DNA of 13,948 nt from CAZUGA01 sp964626505 (lineage in GTDB: Bacteria; Pseudomonadota; Gammaproteobacteria; Methylococcales; UBA1147): positions 1-13,948 of the forward strand of contig CAZVFR010000069.1 in NCBI GenBank assembly GCA_964626505.1, given 5' to 3'. The notes beneath the pieces are model-generated. The model did not search any database. It saw only the letters and a program-made list of their open reading frames with translations, and was not told the origin of the DNA. Positions 6,427-13,811 of this stretch are shown here, piece by piece (within the stretch, counting starts at the first letter, position 1; each line of letters begins with the position of its first letter). The position numbers and the translations under genes are program-made.

Positions 6427-8196
6427 GTGACAAACGTTGCTCAAGGTTGGTTAGACATACAATGCCAGACGATTGATGGCGTTGATTGTGGGCTGTTACT
6501 TTTAATTGACACGGAATCCGGTGCGTTCAGACCCATCGCTCAGTGTCCAATTGGTACAAAAGAGCCTACGGAGCTGATGCCTATCGCGCGCATGGCCTTG
6601 GATCAACGGCAGCCCGCGGTTAACGAAAGCATGGGTGACAACGACACGCTGGATCGTTCGTTTGACTACGTAGCCTTACCCATTTTTACGGAATCGGTTT
6701 TGATCGGCGTGATTGCCGTCAAAATGCAGCACCGGCCCGAAGACAAACAACAAGAAGTCACTCATCGCCTGGAAACCGGATTAAAGTGGCTGGCCTTGGC
6801 ACAATTACAACAACAGGCCTCATCGACGGATTTTTATGCCAAGGTCGTCAAGCTCGTCGCTTCGTGTTTCGAGCAACAAACGTTTGCAGCGGCCGCTAAT
6901 GCGCTAGTTACCGAGTTGGCTACGGCACTGCAGTGTGAGCGGGTTAGTTTCGGCATTTTAAAGGACCAGCATTGCGAGGTCATCGCTTTGTCAAACAGTG
7001 CTCAATTCGATTCTCGAAGCAACTTGATCGATGCCGTTGCGGACGCGATGGACGAGGCTGTGGAGCAGGATACTATTCTGCTGTTTCCGTATGACAATAA
7101 AGAATTTGAATCCTATGTGACGCGCGCGCATGTGGAGCTGGTACGCAAATTCGGAACCGGGTCCGTGGGTACACTTCCATTAATCCATGACGGGACTATT
7201 TTCGGTGCGCTTACCCTTGAACGTACCGAAGAACAACCCTTCGAAGTTGATATGGTTCGCCTTTGTGAGCAATGTTCAGCACTGGTTGCGCCCTTTCTAG
7301 ATCTGAAAAAGCGCGAGGAAACCTGGTTATTGGGAAAAATTTGGGACACGTTTAAAGCGAAAACAAGCGGGATATTTGGGCTTGAACATATTGGTTTAAA
7401 GCTTAGCGCTTTGATTGTTGCCGCCATTTTAGTATTTGCGTCTTTATCAGAAAGTGAGTTTCAGGTACACGCCGATGCCGTACTTGAAGGAAAAATTCAG
7501 CGGATCGTGGCGGCTTCGATCGATGGCTTTGTCGCATCCTCGGAGTTTAGAGCTGGCGATACCGTCACAAAGGGTGACATATTGGCCACCTTGGATGCCA
7601 AAGATCTAGAGTTGGAACGGCTTAAATTGACAAGCGAACGGCAGAAATTCAAGCGTGAATACAGAGAGGCGATGGCTGAGAGCGACCGTGTTCAAGTTCG
7701 TGTTAGCAGTGCACAAATTGCCCAGGCCGACGCTGAAATCGATTTGATACGGGAGCAGTTGGCGCGCACAAATATTGTCGCGCCCTTCGATGGGATAATT
7801 ATAGATGGCGACCTGAGCCAGTCGTTGGGTTCACCCGTTGAGCGTGGGGATACCTTATTCAAAGTCGCGCCGTTGGATGGTTATCGAATTGTATTGAAGG
7901 TTGATGAACGCGACATTGCTTACGTCGAGAAAGGTCAGTTAGGCACATTGGTGCTTTCCAGTTTACCCGGCAAACATCTTCCTTTAATGGTAGAAAAGAT
8001 CACTGTAGTAGCCAACACTGAGGACGGCTACAACGCGTTTCGTGTCGAAGCCGGGTTACCCGACGCGTCGGTTGTATTACGGCCGGGTATGGAGGGTGTC
8101 GGTAAAATAGACACGGGTAACGCAAACTTGCTCTGGATCTGGACCCACGAATTAGTCGATTGGTTGCGATTATGGGTTTGGTCATGGTGGCCCTAA
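6427..8196 (+). CDS. GAF-domain / HlyD-type periplasmic adaptor fusion
   Basis: A 589-residue hybrid. Residues about 5-125 and 135-295 look like two cytoplasmic GAF-type small-molecule sensor folds (for example VALPIFTESVLIGVIAVKM and VGTLPLIHDGTIFGALTLE). A membrane span is at about 322-340. The remainder is a membrane-fusion protein: first half of the lipoyl domain at about 357-392 (GFVASSEFRAGDTVTKGDIL), short charged helical hairpin to about 447, second lipoyl half with APFDGIIIDGD (452-462), then a beta-barrel to about 560. The C-terminus has seven Trp in the last 20 residues and ends VWSWWP. The predicted topology is N-in, C-periplasm, so a cytoplasmic signal could alter a periplasmic adaptor. 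GTG 6427 is set by GAGGA at 6415-6419 and an in-frame TGA at 6421-6423. It lies 15 bases before the M50 gene. The GAF ligand is unknown. Confidence 0.85.
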   Translation: MTNVAQGWLDIQCQTIDGVDCGLLLLIDTESGAFRPIAQCPIGTKEPTELMPIARMALDQRQPAVNESMGDNDTLDRSFDYVALPIFTESVLIGVIAVKMQHRPEDKQQEVTHRLETGLKWLALAQLQQQASSTDFYAKVVKLVASCFEQQTFAAAANALVTELATALQCERVSFGILKDQHCEVIALSNSAQFDSRSNLIDAVADAMDEAVEQDTILLFPYDNKEFESYVTRAHVELVRKFGTGSVGTLPLIHDGTIFGALTLERTEEQPFEVDMVRLCEQCSALVAPFLDLKKREETWLLGKIWDTFKAKTSGIFGLEHIGLKLSALIVAAILVFASLSESEFQVHADAVLEGKIQRIVAASIDGFVASSEFRAGDTVTKGDILATLDAKDLELERLKLTSERQKFKREYREAMAESDRVQVRVSSAQIAQADAEIDLIREQLARTNIVAPFDGIIIDGDLSQSLGSPVERGDTLFKVAPLDGYRIVLKVDERDIAYVEKGQLGTLVLSSLPGKHLPLMVEKITVVANTEDGYNAFRVEAGLPDASVVLRPGMEGVGKIDTGNANLLWIWTHELVDWLRLWVWSWWP

Positions 8197-8211
8197 TCCG
8201 AGGATTGACTG

Positions 8212-10359
8212 TTGAGTGACGCACTGTTCAGCCCGTTATGGTATCGCGTCGCGGATTTGAAGCCGCGGCTGCGACGCCATGTCGAATTGCACCGGCATGA
8301 TTATCGAGGTTTGATTTGGTACATTCTGGAGGATAAATCATCGGGTAGAAATCATAGGTTCAGCTCATCGGCGTATAAAGTGATTGGTATGCTGGACGGC
8401 GAGCATAGCGTCAATCAGATCTGGGAAGCTGTGAATGCCAAGCTGGGTGATTTTGCGCCGACCCAGGATGAAATTATCCAGCTTTTAGGTAAGCTGCATG
8501 AAACAGACCTGTTGAAATCGGAAGTATCACCGGATACCGAAGAACTTTTCCAACGCAACCAAAAGCAAAAGTCCGCAAAGATCAAGAACCTTTTCAAGAA
8601 CCCTCTATCACAAAAAATTCCGCTATGGGATCCGGATGAGTTTCTAGAACGTTTTCTGCCCTGGACGCAATGGACTTTCCACTGGTCCGCAGCCTTGGTG
8701 TGGCTATTGTTTGTCGGGGTGGCAGCGATTTTTGCAGTCATACATTTGGGTGAACTAACCGCCTATATGATGGAACGTAGTTTTTCACCCTACAACTTCG
8801 TGGCGCTTTGTGTTGTATACCCAGTCGTTAAGCTCTTACACGAACTAGGGCACGGTTTTGCAACCAAGCGGGGGGGCGGTGAAGTCCATGAGATGGGTGT
8901 CATGTTTCTGGTTTTCATGCCCATCCCTTATATAAATGCTAGCGCTTCGGCTACATTTCGTTGCAAATACAAGCGTATAGTCGTCAGTGCGGCGGGTATA
9001 TTTATCGAGCTGTTTGCCGCTGCATTGGGGTTTTGGCTGTGGTTGAATATCGAGACCGGATTGGTAAGAGACCTGGCCTTCAACATCATGTTGATCGGTG
9101 GTGTGTCGTCATTGTTTTTCAATGGAAATCCATTGATTCGGTTTGACGGTTACTACGTACTAGCGGATGCGGTAGGGATTCCCAATCTATTTCAAAGAGC
9201 AACCCAATATCTGGCCTATGTTTGCCAGCGCTATTTGTTCGGTGTGGAGGGTTTGTCTTCACCCGCATCGACGCGCGGCGAAGCGCGGTGGTTTTTGTTC
9301 TACTGTATTGCCTCGTTTATCTACCGAATGGGTATTCTTTGGGTCATTATCGTATTTGTAACAGACAAACTATTCGTTGTCGGGTTGCTATTGGCCGCAT
9401 GGATGGTAACCGCCCAACTGATTTTACCGGTGCTAAAAATTATTTTGTTTATCACCACCAATCCTGGAATACATCGACAACGGAACCGAGCGATCTTGGT
9501 TAGTGCCGTGTTGATCTTAACAATTGTTCTCGCAATCACGGTTGTGCCCATTCCTTCGTCGACCCAGGCCGAGGGTGTGATTTGGCTGCAGGAAGATGCG
9601 CATCTGCGAGCCGACACCGATGGATTTATTATCGAATTACTCGCCCAACCAAATAGCGAAGTCAAATCCAACGTAGCCCTGGTGAAAATTAACGACCCAT
9701 TCCGGCATGCGCGGGTCAAGGTATTGGAATATAAGCTCAAGGAATTAAAGGTGAGATATGCTTCCAACCGATACACCGAACGTGTTCAAGCGGACATCAT
9801 CAAGGAAGAAATTAAAATCGTAAAAGCAGATCTGGGACGCGCTCGGGAAAAAGAAAAGTCGACCATCATACGCAGTCCGAAGCAAGGCGAATTGCTGATT
9901 CCCAATTCGGAAGATCAGCTCGGACGGTATCTTCATCAAGGTGAATTGGTGGGCTACATTATCGACGAGTCTGTTCCAATCGCGCGCGTAGTCGTCACCC
10001 AGGATGGTATTGGGAAGGTTAGAGAAACGATTAAACGTGTCGAGGTTCGACTAGCGACCCAGCTAGATAAAGTGCTGCCAGGTCGGATATTGCGCGACGT
10101 GCCGGAAGCCAGTTATAAACTACCGAGCGCCGCCTTGTCGACCCATGGTGGTGGGTTGTTGGCTACCGACCCCAGCGAAGCTGATGGTCTTACCGCAATG
10201 GAAAAAGTTTTTCAATTCGATGTTGAGTTACAAGGCCCCGTAGACAAGGCGCTGATCGGAACGCGCGTTTATGTGCGCTTTGATCATGGTACTGAACCCT
10301 TGGCTCAGCAAATGTACCGCAGCATTCGCCAACTATTTCTGAAGCAATTCGATGTGTAA
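8212..10359 (+). CDS. PqqD-like / M50 site-2 protease / HlyD-type adaptor fusion
   Basis: A 715-residue polytopic protein. Residues about 8-110 form a PqqD-like winged-helix domain (HRFSSSAYKVIGMLDGEHSV); such domains bind peptides in other systems. A membrane core of roughly eight spans (about 156-446) carries the M50 zinc site: HELGH at 210-214 (His210, Glu211, His214) and the second ligand motif NPLIRFDG (306-313, Asp312). M50 enzymes cut substrates inside the membrane. After the last span the chain enters the periplasm as an adaptor: lipoyl half with DGFIIELLAQPNSEV (470-484), coiled hairpin about 497-550, second half RSPKQGELLIPNSED (554-568), then a beta-barrel. The start is TTG 8212, with AGGA at 8201-8204 seven bases upstream. 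All zinc-site residues are present, so it may be an active protease, but it could instead act as a transport scaffold. The substrate is unknown. Confidence 0.88.
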   Translation: MSDALFSPLWYRVADLKPRLRRHVELHRHDYRGLIWYILEDKSSGRNHRFSSSAYKVIGMLDGEHSVNQIWEAVNAKLGDFAPTQDEIIQLLGKLHETDLLKSEVSPDTEELFQRNQKQKSAKIKNLFKNPLSQKIPLWDPDEFLERFLPWTQWTFHWSAALVWLLFVGVAAIFAVIHLGELTAYMMERSFSPYNFVALCVVYPVVKLLHELGHGFATKRGGGEVHEMGVMFLVFMPIPYINASASATFRCKYKRIVVSAAGIFIELFAAALGFWLWLNIETGLVRDLAFNIMLIGGVSSLFFNGNPLIRFDGYYVLADAVGIPNLFQRATQYLAYVCQRYLFGVEGLSSPASTRGEARWFLFYCIASFIYRMGILWVIIVFVTDKLFVVGLLLAAWMVTAQLILPVLKIILFITTNPGIHRQRNRAILVSAVLILTIVLAITVVPIPSSTQAEGVIWLQEDAHLRADTDGFIIELLAQPNSEVKSNVALVKINDPFRHARVKVLEYKLKELKVRYASNRYTERVQADIIKEEIKIVKADLGRAREKEKSTIIRSPKQGELLIPNSEDQLGRYLHQGELVGYIIDESVPIARVVVTQDGIGKVRETIKRVEVRLATQLDKVLPGRILRDVPEASYKLPSAALSTHGGGLLATDPSEADGLTAMEKVFQFDVELQGPVDKALIGTRVYVRFDHGTEPLAQQMYRSIRQLFLKQFDV

Positions 10360-10412
10360 TTATTCAGCTCACACCGGTTCAACGGACAGAGCTTTGCTTA
10401 TATGGTGGCCGA

Positions 10413-12407
10413 ATGCAAGCTAACATACTGTATCGACCCGGGGTCGTTAACGGCCGCTACCCACAGAAAACTGAAACGCCACAGACTTGGTTGGAGGAAA
10501 AGGTTGCGCGTTTTTCGGGGAATGTCGCGCACTGGTTTAACACACGCAAATTTACAACAAAACATATCGTTGCACTGGTTAACCAGTACGAAACTGGATT
10601 GGAAAATCAATCCGACTCCAACTTGGATCAACACATCGTTGAGCTGCGCCACGAATTGATACGCTATGGATTGAAAGACGCTTTGGTGGCGCGAGCGTTT
10701 GCCTTGATCCGCGAAATATCCAGCCGTACACTCGGGAAACGCCACTTCGATGTCCAAATCTTGGGCGGTTGGATCCTGATCAATGGCATGGTTGCCGAAA
10801 TGGAAACCGGGCAGGGCAAAACTTTAACTTCTACCCTGGCATCTTGCACTGCCGCGCTGGCGGGTATACCGGTACACATAATTACTTCAAACGACTATCT
10901 GGCCGAGCGCGATGCAGAGATTCTAGAGCCCTTGTACCAGCGGTTAGGTGTCAGCGTAGCTGCGGTCATCGATGGTATGGAGACCGAAGAACGCCAAGCC
11001 GGGTACGCGTGCGACATCGTGCATACGACCAACAAGCAGATTACATTCGACTATCTACGCGACCGCATGGAAATCGGTGACGATGTGGGTCCTTTAAGTT
11101 TTCAGTTCAGACAGATACAAAGCGAGCAGAGTGGATCCGCAACCTTGTTGTTGCGCGGGTTATGTTTTGCGATTGTCGACGAGGCCGATAGTGTTTTGAT
11201 AGACGAGGCCAGAACGCCGTTAATAATTTCCCAAGTTAACCAAAATGAGGAACAAGAAGAGACTTACAAGCAGGCACTGAAGTTGGCCGACAACCTGGAA
11301 GAAAAACAAGACTTTTTGCTCAATCGCCGCGAGCAGGGTGTGGAACTGACCGAGCAGGGTGAAGACCAATTGGCCGAATTGACCGCGGGCTTATCCGGGA
11401 TTTGGGCAGGTCGCAGGCGGCGTCACGCGCTGGTCAAACAGGCATTGAGCGCGATCCATTTTTTCCACCGCGATAAGCAATATATTGTGACTGATGGAAA
11501 AGTTCAGATTATCGACGAACATACCGGGAGGGTCATGGCGGATCGGTCATGGGAGCAAGGTCTACACCAGTTGATTGAAACCCGCGAGGGCGTTGAAATT
11601 ACCGGCGAACGCGAATCGCTCGCGCGTATCAGTTACCAGCGTTTTTTTCGTCGCTATCTGCGGGTTGCGGGAATGTCAGGTACCGTTAACGAAGTGGCAG
11701 GCGAAATGACTACCGTGTACGGGCTACGCGTGATACGTGTTCCGACCCATCAACCGAGCCAGAGAAGAATGTTGCCTGAAAAGCTATTTGCGAGTTCCGA
11801 AAAAAAGTGGCAGGCGCTATTGCATAAGGTCAGAGTGCTCAAAAACACGGGTCGACCCCTGTTGATTGGCACTTGTACGGTTTCTGAATCCGAATATTTA
11901 AGTGAGATGCTCACTCAGAAAGGCTTGGATCACAGGGTTCTAAACGCACGCCAAGATAAAGATGAAGCGGATATCATCGCGCAAGCCGGCCAGCGAGGCA
12001 GTATTACGGTTGCTACGAACATGGCGGGAAGGGGGACCGATATTCAATTAGGCCCAGGCGTTTCGGAGATGGGTGGCTTACACGTGATAGCGACCGAGAG
12101 AAACAGTTCCCGCCGCGTAGACCGACAATTATACGGACGCTGCGCGCGTCAGGGCGACCCGGGCAGCACGGAAGCCTTTCTATCGATTGAGGATAGGAAC
12201 GTAGCAGTTTATTACCCGCCTGCTATGCTTCAACTATTGGTATCCGGTTTACGCAACGGCAAGCCGATTCCCGAATGGCTTAGCAATATTATTTCTTCAC
12301 TGCCGCAAAAAAGAATTGAACGACAACATCGACGAATACGCAGCCAGATGTTGAAAATGGACGAACAGCTTGCAAAGACCTTGGCGTTTACCGGTCGGTT
12401 AGAATAA
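10413..12407 (+). CDS. SecA-like export ATPase lacking the C-terminal scaffold, two-helix finger and wing
   Basis: A 664-residue SecA paralogue. It keeps the start of NBD1 (LGKRHFDVQILGG, 107-119), Walker A ETGQGKT (131-137; usual SecA has GEGKT), Walker B VDEADSVLIDEARTPLIIS (255-273; usual DEVD), the substrate-crosslinking domain (about 275-365), IIDEHTGRVM (366-375), GMSGT (420-424), TNMAGRGTDIQLG (535-547) and arginine-finger segment GRCARQGDPGS (575-585; usual GRSGRQGD). It stops after QKRIERQHRRIRSQMLKMDE, which aligns with the beginning of the long scaffold helix of E. coli SecA near residue 620-640. The rest of the scaffold with the two-helix finger, the wing and the zinc-binding tail are missing. 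Housekeeping SecA is about 850-900 residues, so this is an accessory form. It should bind ATP and preprotein, but its channel partner is unclear. It starts 53 bases after the M50 gene; ATG 10413 has only a weak ribosome-binding site. Confidence 0.9.
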   Translation: MQANILYRPGVVNGRYPQKTETPQTWLEEKVARFSGNVAHWFNTRKFTTKHIVALVNQYETGLENQSDSNLDQHIVELRHELIRYGLKDALVARAFALIREISSRTLGKRHFDVQILGGWILINGMVAEMETGQGKTLTSTLASCTAALAGIPVHIITSNDYLAERDAEILEPLYQRLGVSVAAVIDGMETEERQAGYACDIVHTTNKQITFDYLRDRMEIGDDVGPLSFQFRQIQSEQSGSATLLLRGLCFAIVDEADSVLIDEARTPLIISQVNQNEEQEETYKQALKLADNLEEKQDFLLNRREQGVELTEQGEDQLAELTAGLSGIWAGRRRRHALVKQALSAIHFFHRDKQYIVTDGKVQIIDEHTGRVMADRSWEQGLHQLIETREGVEITGERESLARISYQRFFRRYLRVAGMSGTVNEVAGEMTTVYGLRVIRVPTHQPSQRRMLPEKLFASSEKKWQALLHKVRVLKNTGRPLLIGTCTVSESEYLSEMLTQKGLDHRVLNARQDKDEADIIAQAGQRGSITVATNMAGRGTDIQLGPGVSEMGGLHVIATERNSSRRVDRQLYGRCARQGDPGSTEAFLSIEDRNVAVYYPPAMLQLLVSGLRNGKPIPEWLSNIISSLPQKRIERQHRRIRSQMLKMDEQLAKTLAFTGRLE

Positions 12408-12425
12408 ACAAGAGTAAACACTAAT

Positions 12426-13352
12426 ATGAAACAACTATTACACCTCAAGTCGAAAACTTTATTAGTCGTAGCAGGCTTCATGTCCTGCTCGGCATTGTAT
12501 GCGGATGAATTAAATGAACTCGATTGTCTGATCAAGCCGGAAATGTATGTTGAATTGGCCAGCCCGGCCGATGGCATTTTGGAGAGCGTACTAGTCAAAA
12601 AAAGTGACTTGATTTCAAAGGGACAGGTATTAGCCCAACTAGAATCTTCGGTGGAAACCGCCACGGTGGAACTGGCGCGCGGAAAGGCGGCGCTGAATGA
12701 CGACATAAAATCCAAGCAAATTCACGTGGCATTTACCAAACGGAAGTCTGTGAGATTGGCAAAGCTGTACAAAAAAAATGCCATATCGCTTAATGATAAG
12801 GACGAAGCCGAGACCGAGGTTGCTATGGCCGTTATGGATTTGAAAAAGGCTAAATCGAACAAAAAAATTGCTGAACTGGAACTGCGGCGCGCGATTACGA
12901 GGTTGGAACAACGTACGATTAAAAGTCCAATATCCGGGGTCGTGGTCGAACAGTTGGTTGTGCCGGGTGAGGCGGTGGACGATAGGCCCATTTTAAAACT
13001 GGCTCAAATCGATCCTCTGCGTGTGGAGGTTATAGCGCCCACGGAACTGTTCGGAGCTTTGAACGCAGGCATGCAAGCTGAGATCATCCCCGAGGTACCT
13101 GTCAACAAAATATATAACGCGACGGTTAGCGTGGTTGATAAAGTCATCGACGCGGCCAGCGGAAGTTTTTTGGTGCGTTTAAAATTGCCCAATCCGGAAC
13201 ATAAAGTGGTTGGCGGGTTAAAATGCACAGTCCGCTTTTTGGCCGAAAACGGTGAGCCTATCGTTATCGATACACTGATGAATTTCGATTCGAACGATTT
13301 GGAAGCGAAATCGGACAGCGAAGGTGACGAATTTACGCTATCCTCGAATTAA
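12426..13352 (+). CDS. Secreted HlyD/RND-type periplasmic adaptor protein
   Basis: A 308-residue membrane-fusion protein. Residues 1-26 are a signal peptide (basic KQLLHLKSK, hydrophobic core, SALYA before cleavage). Cys21 makes a poor lipobox (FMSC), so a soluble periplasmic form is more likely than a lipoprotein. The first lipoyl half is ASPADGILESVLVKKSDLIS (45-64). A lysine- and glutamate-rich helical hairpin spans about 75-165, the second lipoyl half reads IKSPISGVVVEQLVVPGEAV (165-184), and a beta-barrel (about 196-275) follows. The last 20 residues are acidic. It lies 18 bases after the SecA-like gene, in the same transcript. No inner-membrane pump is encoded nearby, so it probably works with the adaptor domains of the two upstream proteins rather than with an RND transporter. 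Confidence 0.88.
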   Translation: MKQLLHLKSKTLLVVAGFMSCSALYADELNELDCLIKPEMYVELASPADGILESVLVKKSDLISKGQVLAQLESSVETATVELARGKAALNDDIKSKQIHVAFTKRKSVRLAKLYKKNAISLNDKDEAETEVAMAVMDLKKAKSNKKIAELELRRAITRLEQRTIKSPISGVVVEQLVVPGEAVDDRPILKLAQIDPLRVEVIAPTELFGALNAGMQAEIIPEVPVNKIYNATVSVVDKVIDAASGSFLVRLKLPNPEHKVVGGLKCTVRFLAENGEPIVIDTLMNFDSNDLEAKSDSEGDEFTLSSN

Positions 13353-13368
13353 ACCTTTAGTACGTAGG

Positions 13369-13399
13369 TCTCACCAGAGGGTTTGTCTTTCTGGTGAGA
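13369..13399 (+). terminator. Strong hairpin after the adaptor gene
   Basis: TCTCACCAGA (13369-13378) and TCTGGTGAGA (13390-13399) are perfect reverse complements. Three more inner pairs (two G-U, one G-C) leave a 5-base loop. It begins 17 bases after the adaptor stop codon, the right place to end or stabilise the operon transcript. No T-run follows, so it is not a textbook intrinsic terminator; it could protect the 3' end or attenuate read-through into the next gene. Confidence 0.5.
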
Positions 13400-13424
13400 A
13401 ATCCAGGTTAATCCCATTATTTGG

Positions 13425-13462
13425 TAAGGCCTCACGCTGTAGATTTTGACAGCTCGGCCTTA
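13425..13462 (+). other. Compound stem-loop in the leader region
   Basis: Outer arms TAAGGCC (13425-13431) and GGCCTTA (13456-13462) pair perfectly. Inside, GCTGT (13436-13440) pairs with ACAGC (13449-13453), separated from the outer stem by a small internal loop (TCAC and TC). It lies 25 bases after the first hairpin. It may be part of an RNA structure in the 5' leader of the next gene, or a chance fold. Confidence 0.35.
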
Positions 13463-13811
13463 TATCAAGTCGGTTACCCGTCTTTATCCAAGATCGAAGC
13501 AATTCTCTAACGCCGTTCCGGCCCACTCAATCTTGAGTTTTCACAATACCCTTGGAGTAACACGCGGATTTCCGTAACCTCGAAAAATCAATTGCTTAGC
13601 GTGAATGATTTGCCCTCCCCACTGCTGTGCCACTTAGCCGCTGGTTAAATCAAAAATCCCCTCAATAATTAATGCACCCGGCCGATACAGTCTGTTAGGA
13701 GGCCATTCAGCCTATGGGTACAGGTATTGTATTTAGATGTTGGCTTCTCCCCAATTAATTGATGTACGGTAATTACTCGCTACAGAGACCGGTTGCACTA
13801 CAACTAAAAAA

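Larger units (their letters stand above)
13353..13811 (+). other. 459-base non-coding stretch before the LEPR-XLL gene
   Basis: No convincing protein gene. It contains the two hairpins listed separately and a strong AGGAGG (13697-13702) placed 11 bases before an ATG at 13714 that opens only a 14-codon frame ending at 13758. A weak promoter-like pair, TTGATG (13759-13764) and TACAGA (13781-13786) with a 16-base spacer, lies 26 bases before the next start codon. The length suggests the large gene has its own promoter and possibly a regulated 5' leader. I could not match it to a known riboswitch, including the c-di-GMP class I type. Confidence 0.45.

Noticed and set aside
9321..9776. 151-codon minus-strand frame inside the M50 gene
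   Set aside because: Antisense to membrane spans and the lipoyl domain of a well-supported gene; no family features.
12380..12430. A frameshift or premature stop as the cause of the short SecA-like protein
   Set aside because: Only 18 bases separate the stop from a good signal-peptide gene, and no scaffold, finger or wing sequence appears in any frame nearby, so the short form is the gene's real architecture.
12426..12490. Lipoprotein signal at Cys21 of the secreted adaptor
   Set aside because: The residues before Cys are Phe-Met-Ser, a poor lipobox, while SALYA gives a normal signal peptidase I site.
12230..12715. 161-codon minus-strand frame across the end of the SecA-like gene and the start of the adaptor gene
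   Set aside because: It overlaps two well-supported genes and resembles no family; low-complexity Ser-rich composition typical of a shadow.
13353..13811. c-di-GMP (GEMM) or other known riboswitch in the leader
   Set aside because: None of the conserved GEMM sequence blocks could be found; only generic hairpins are present.
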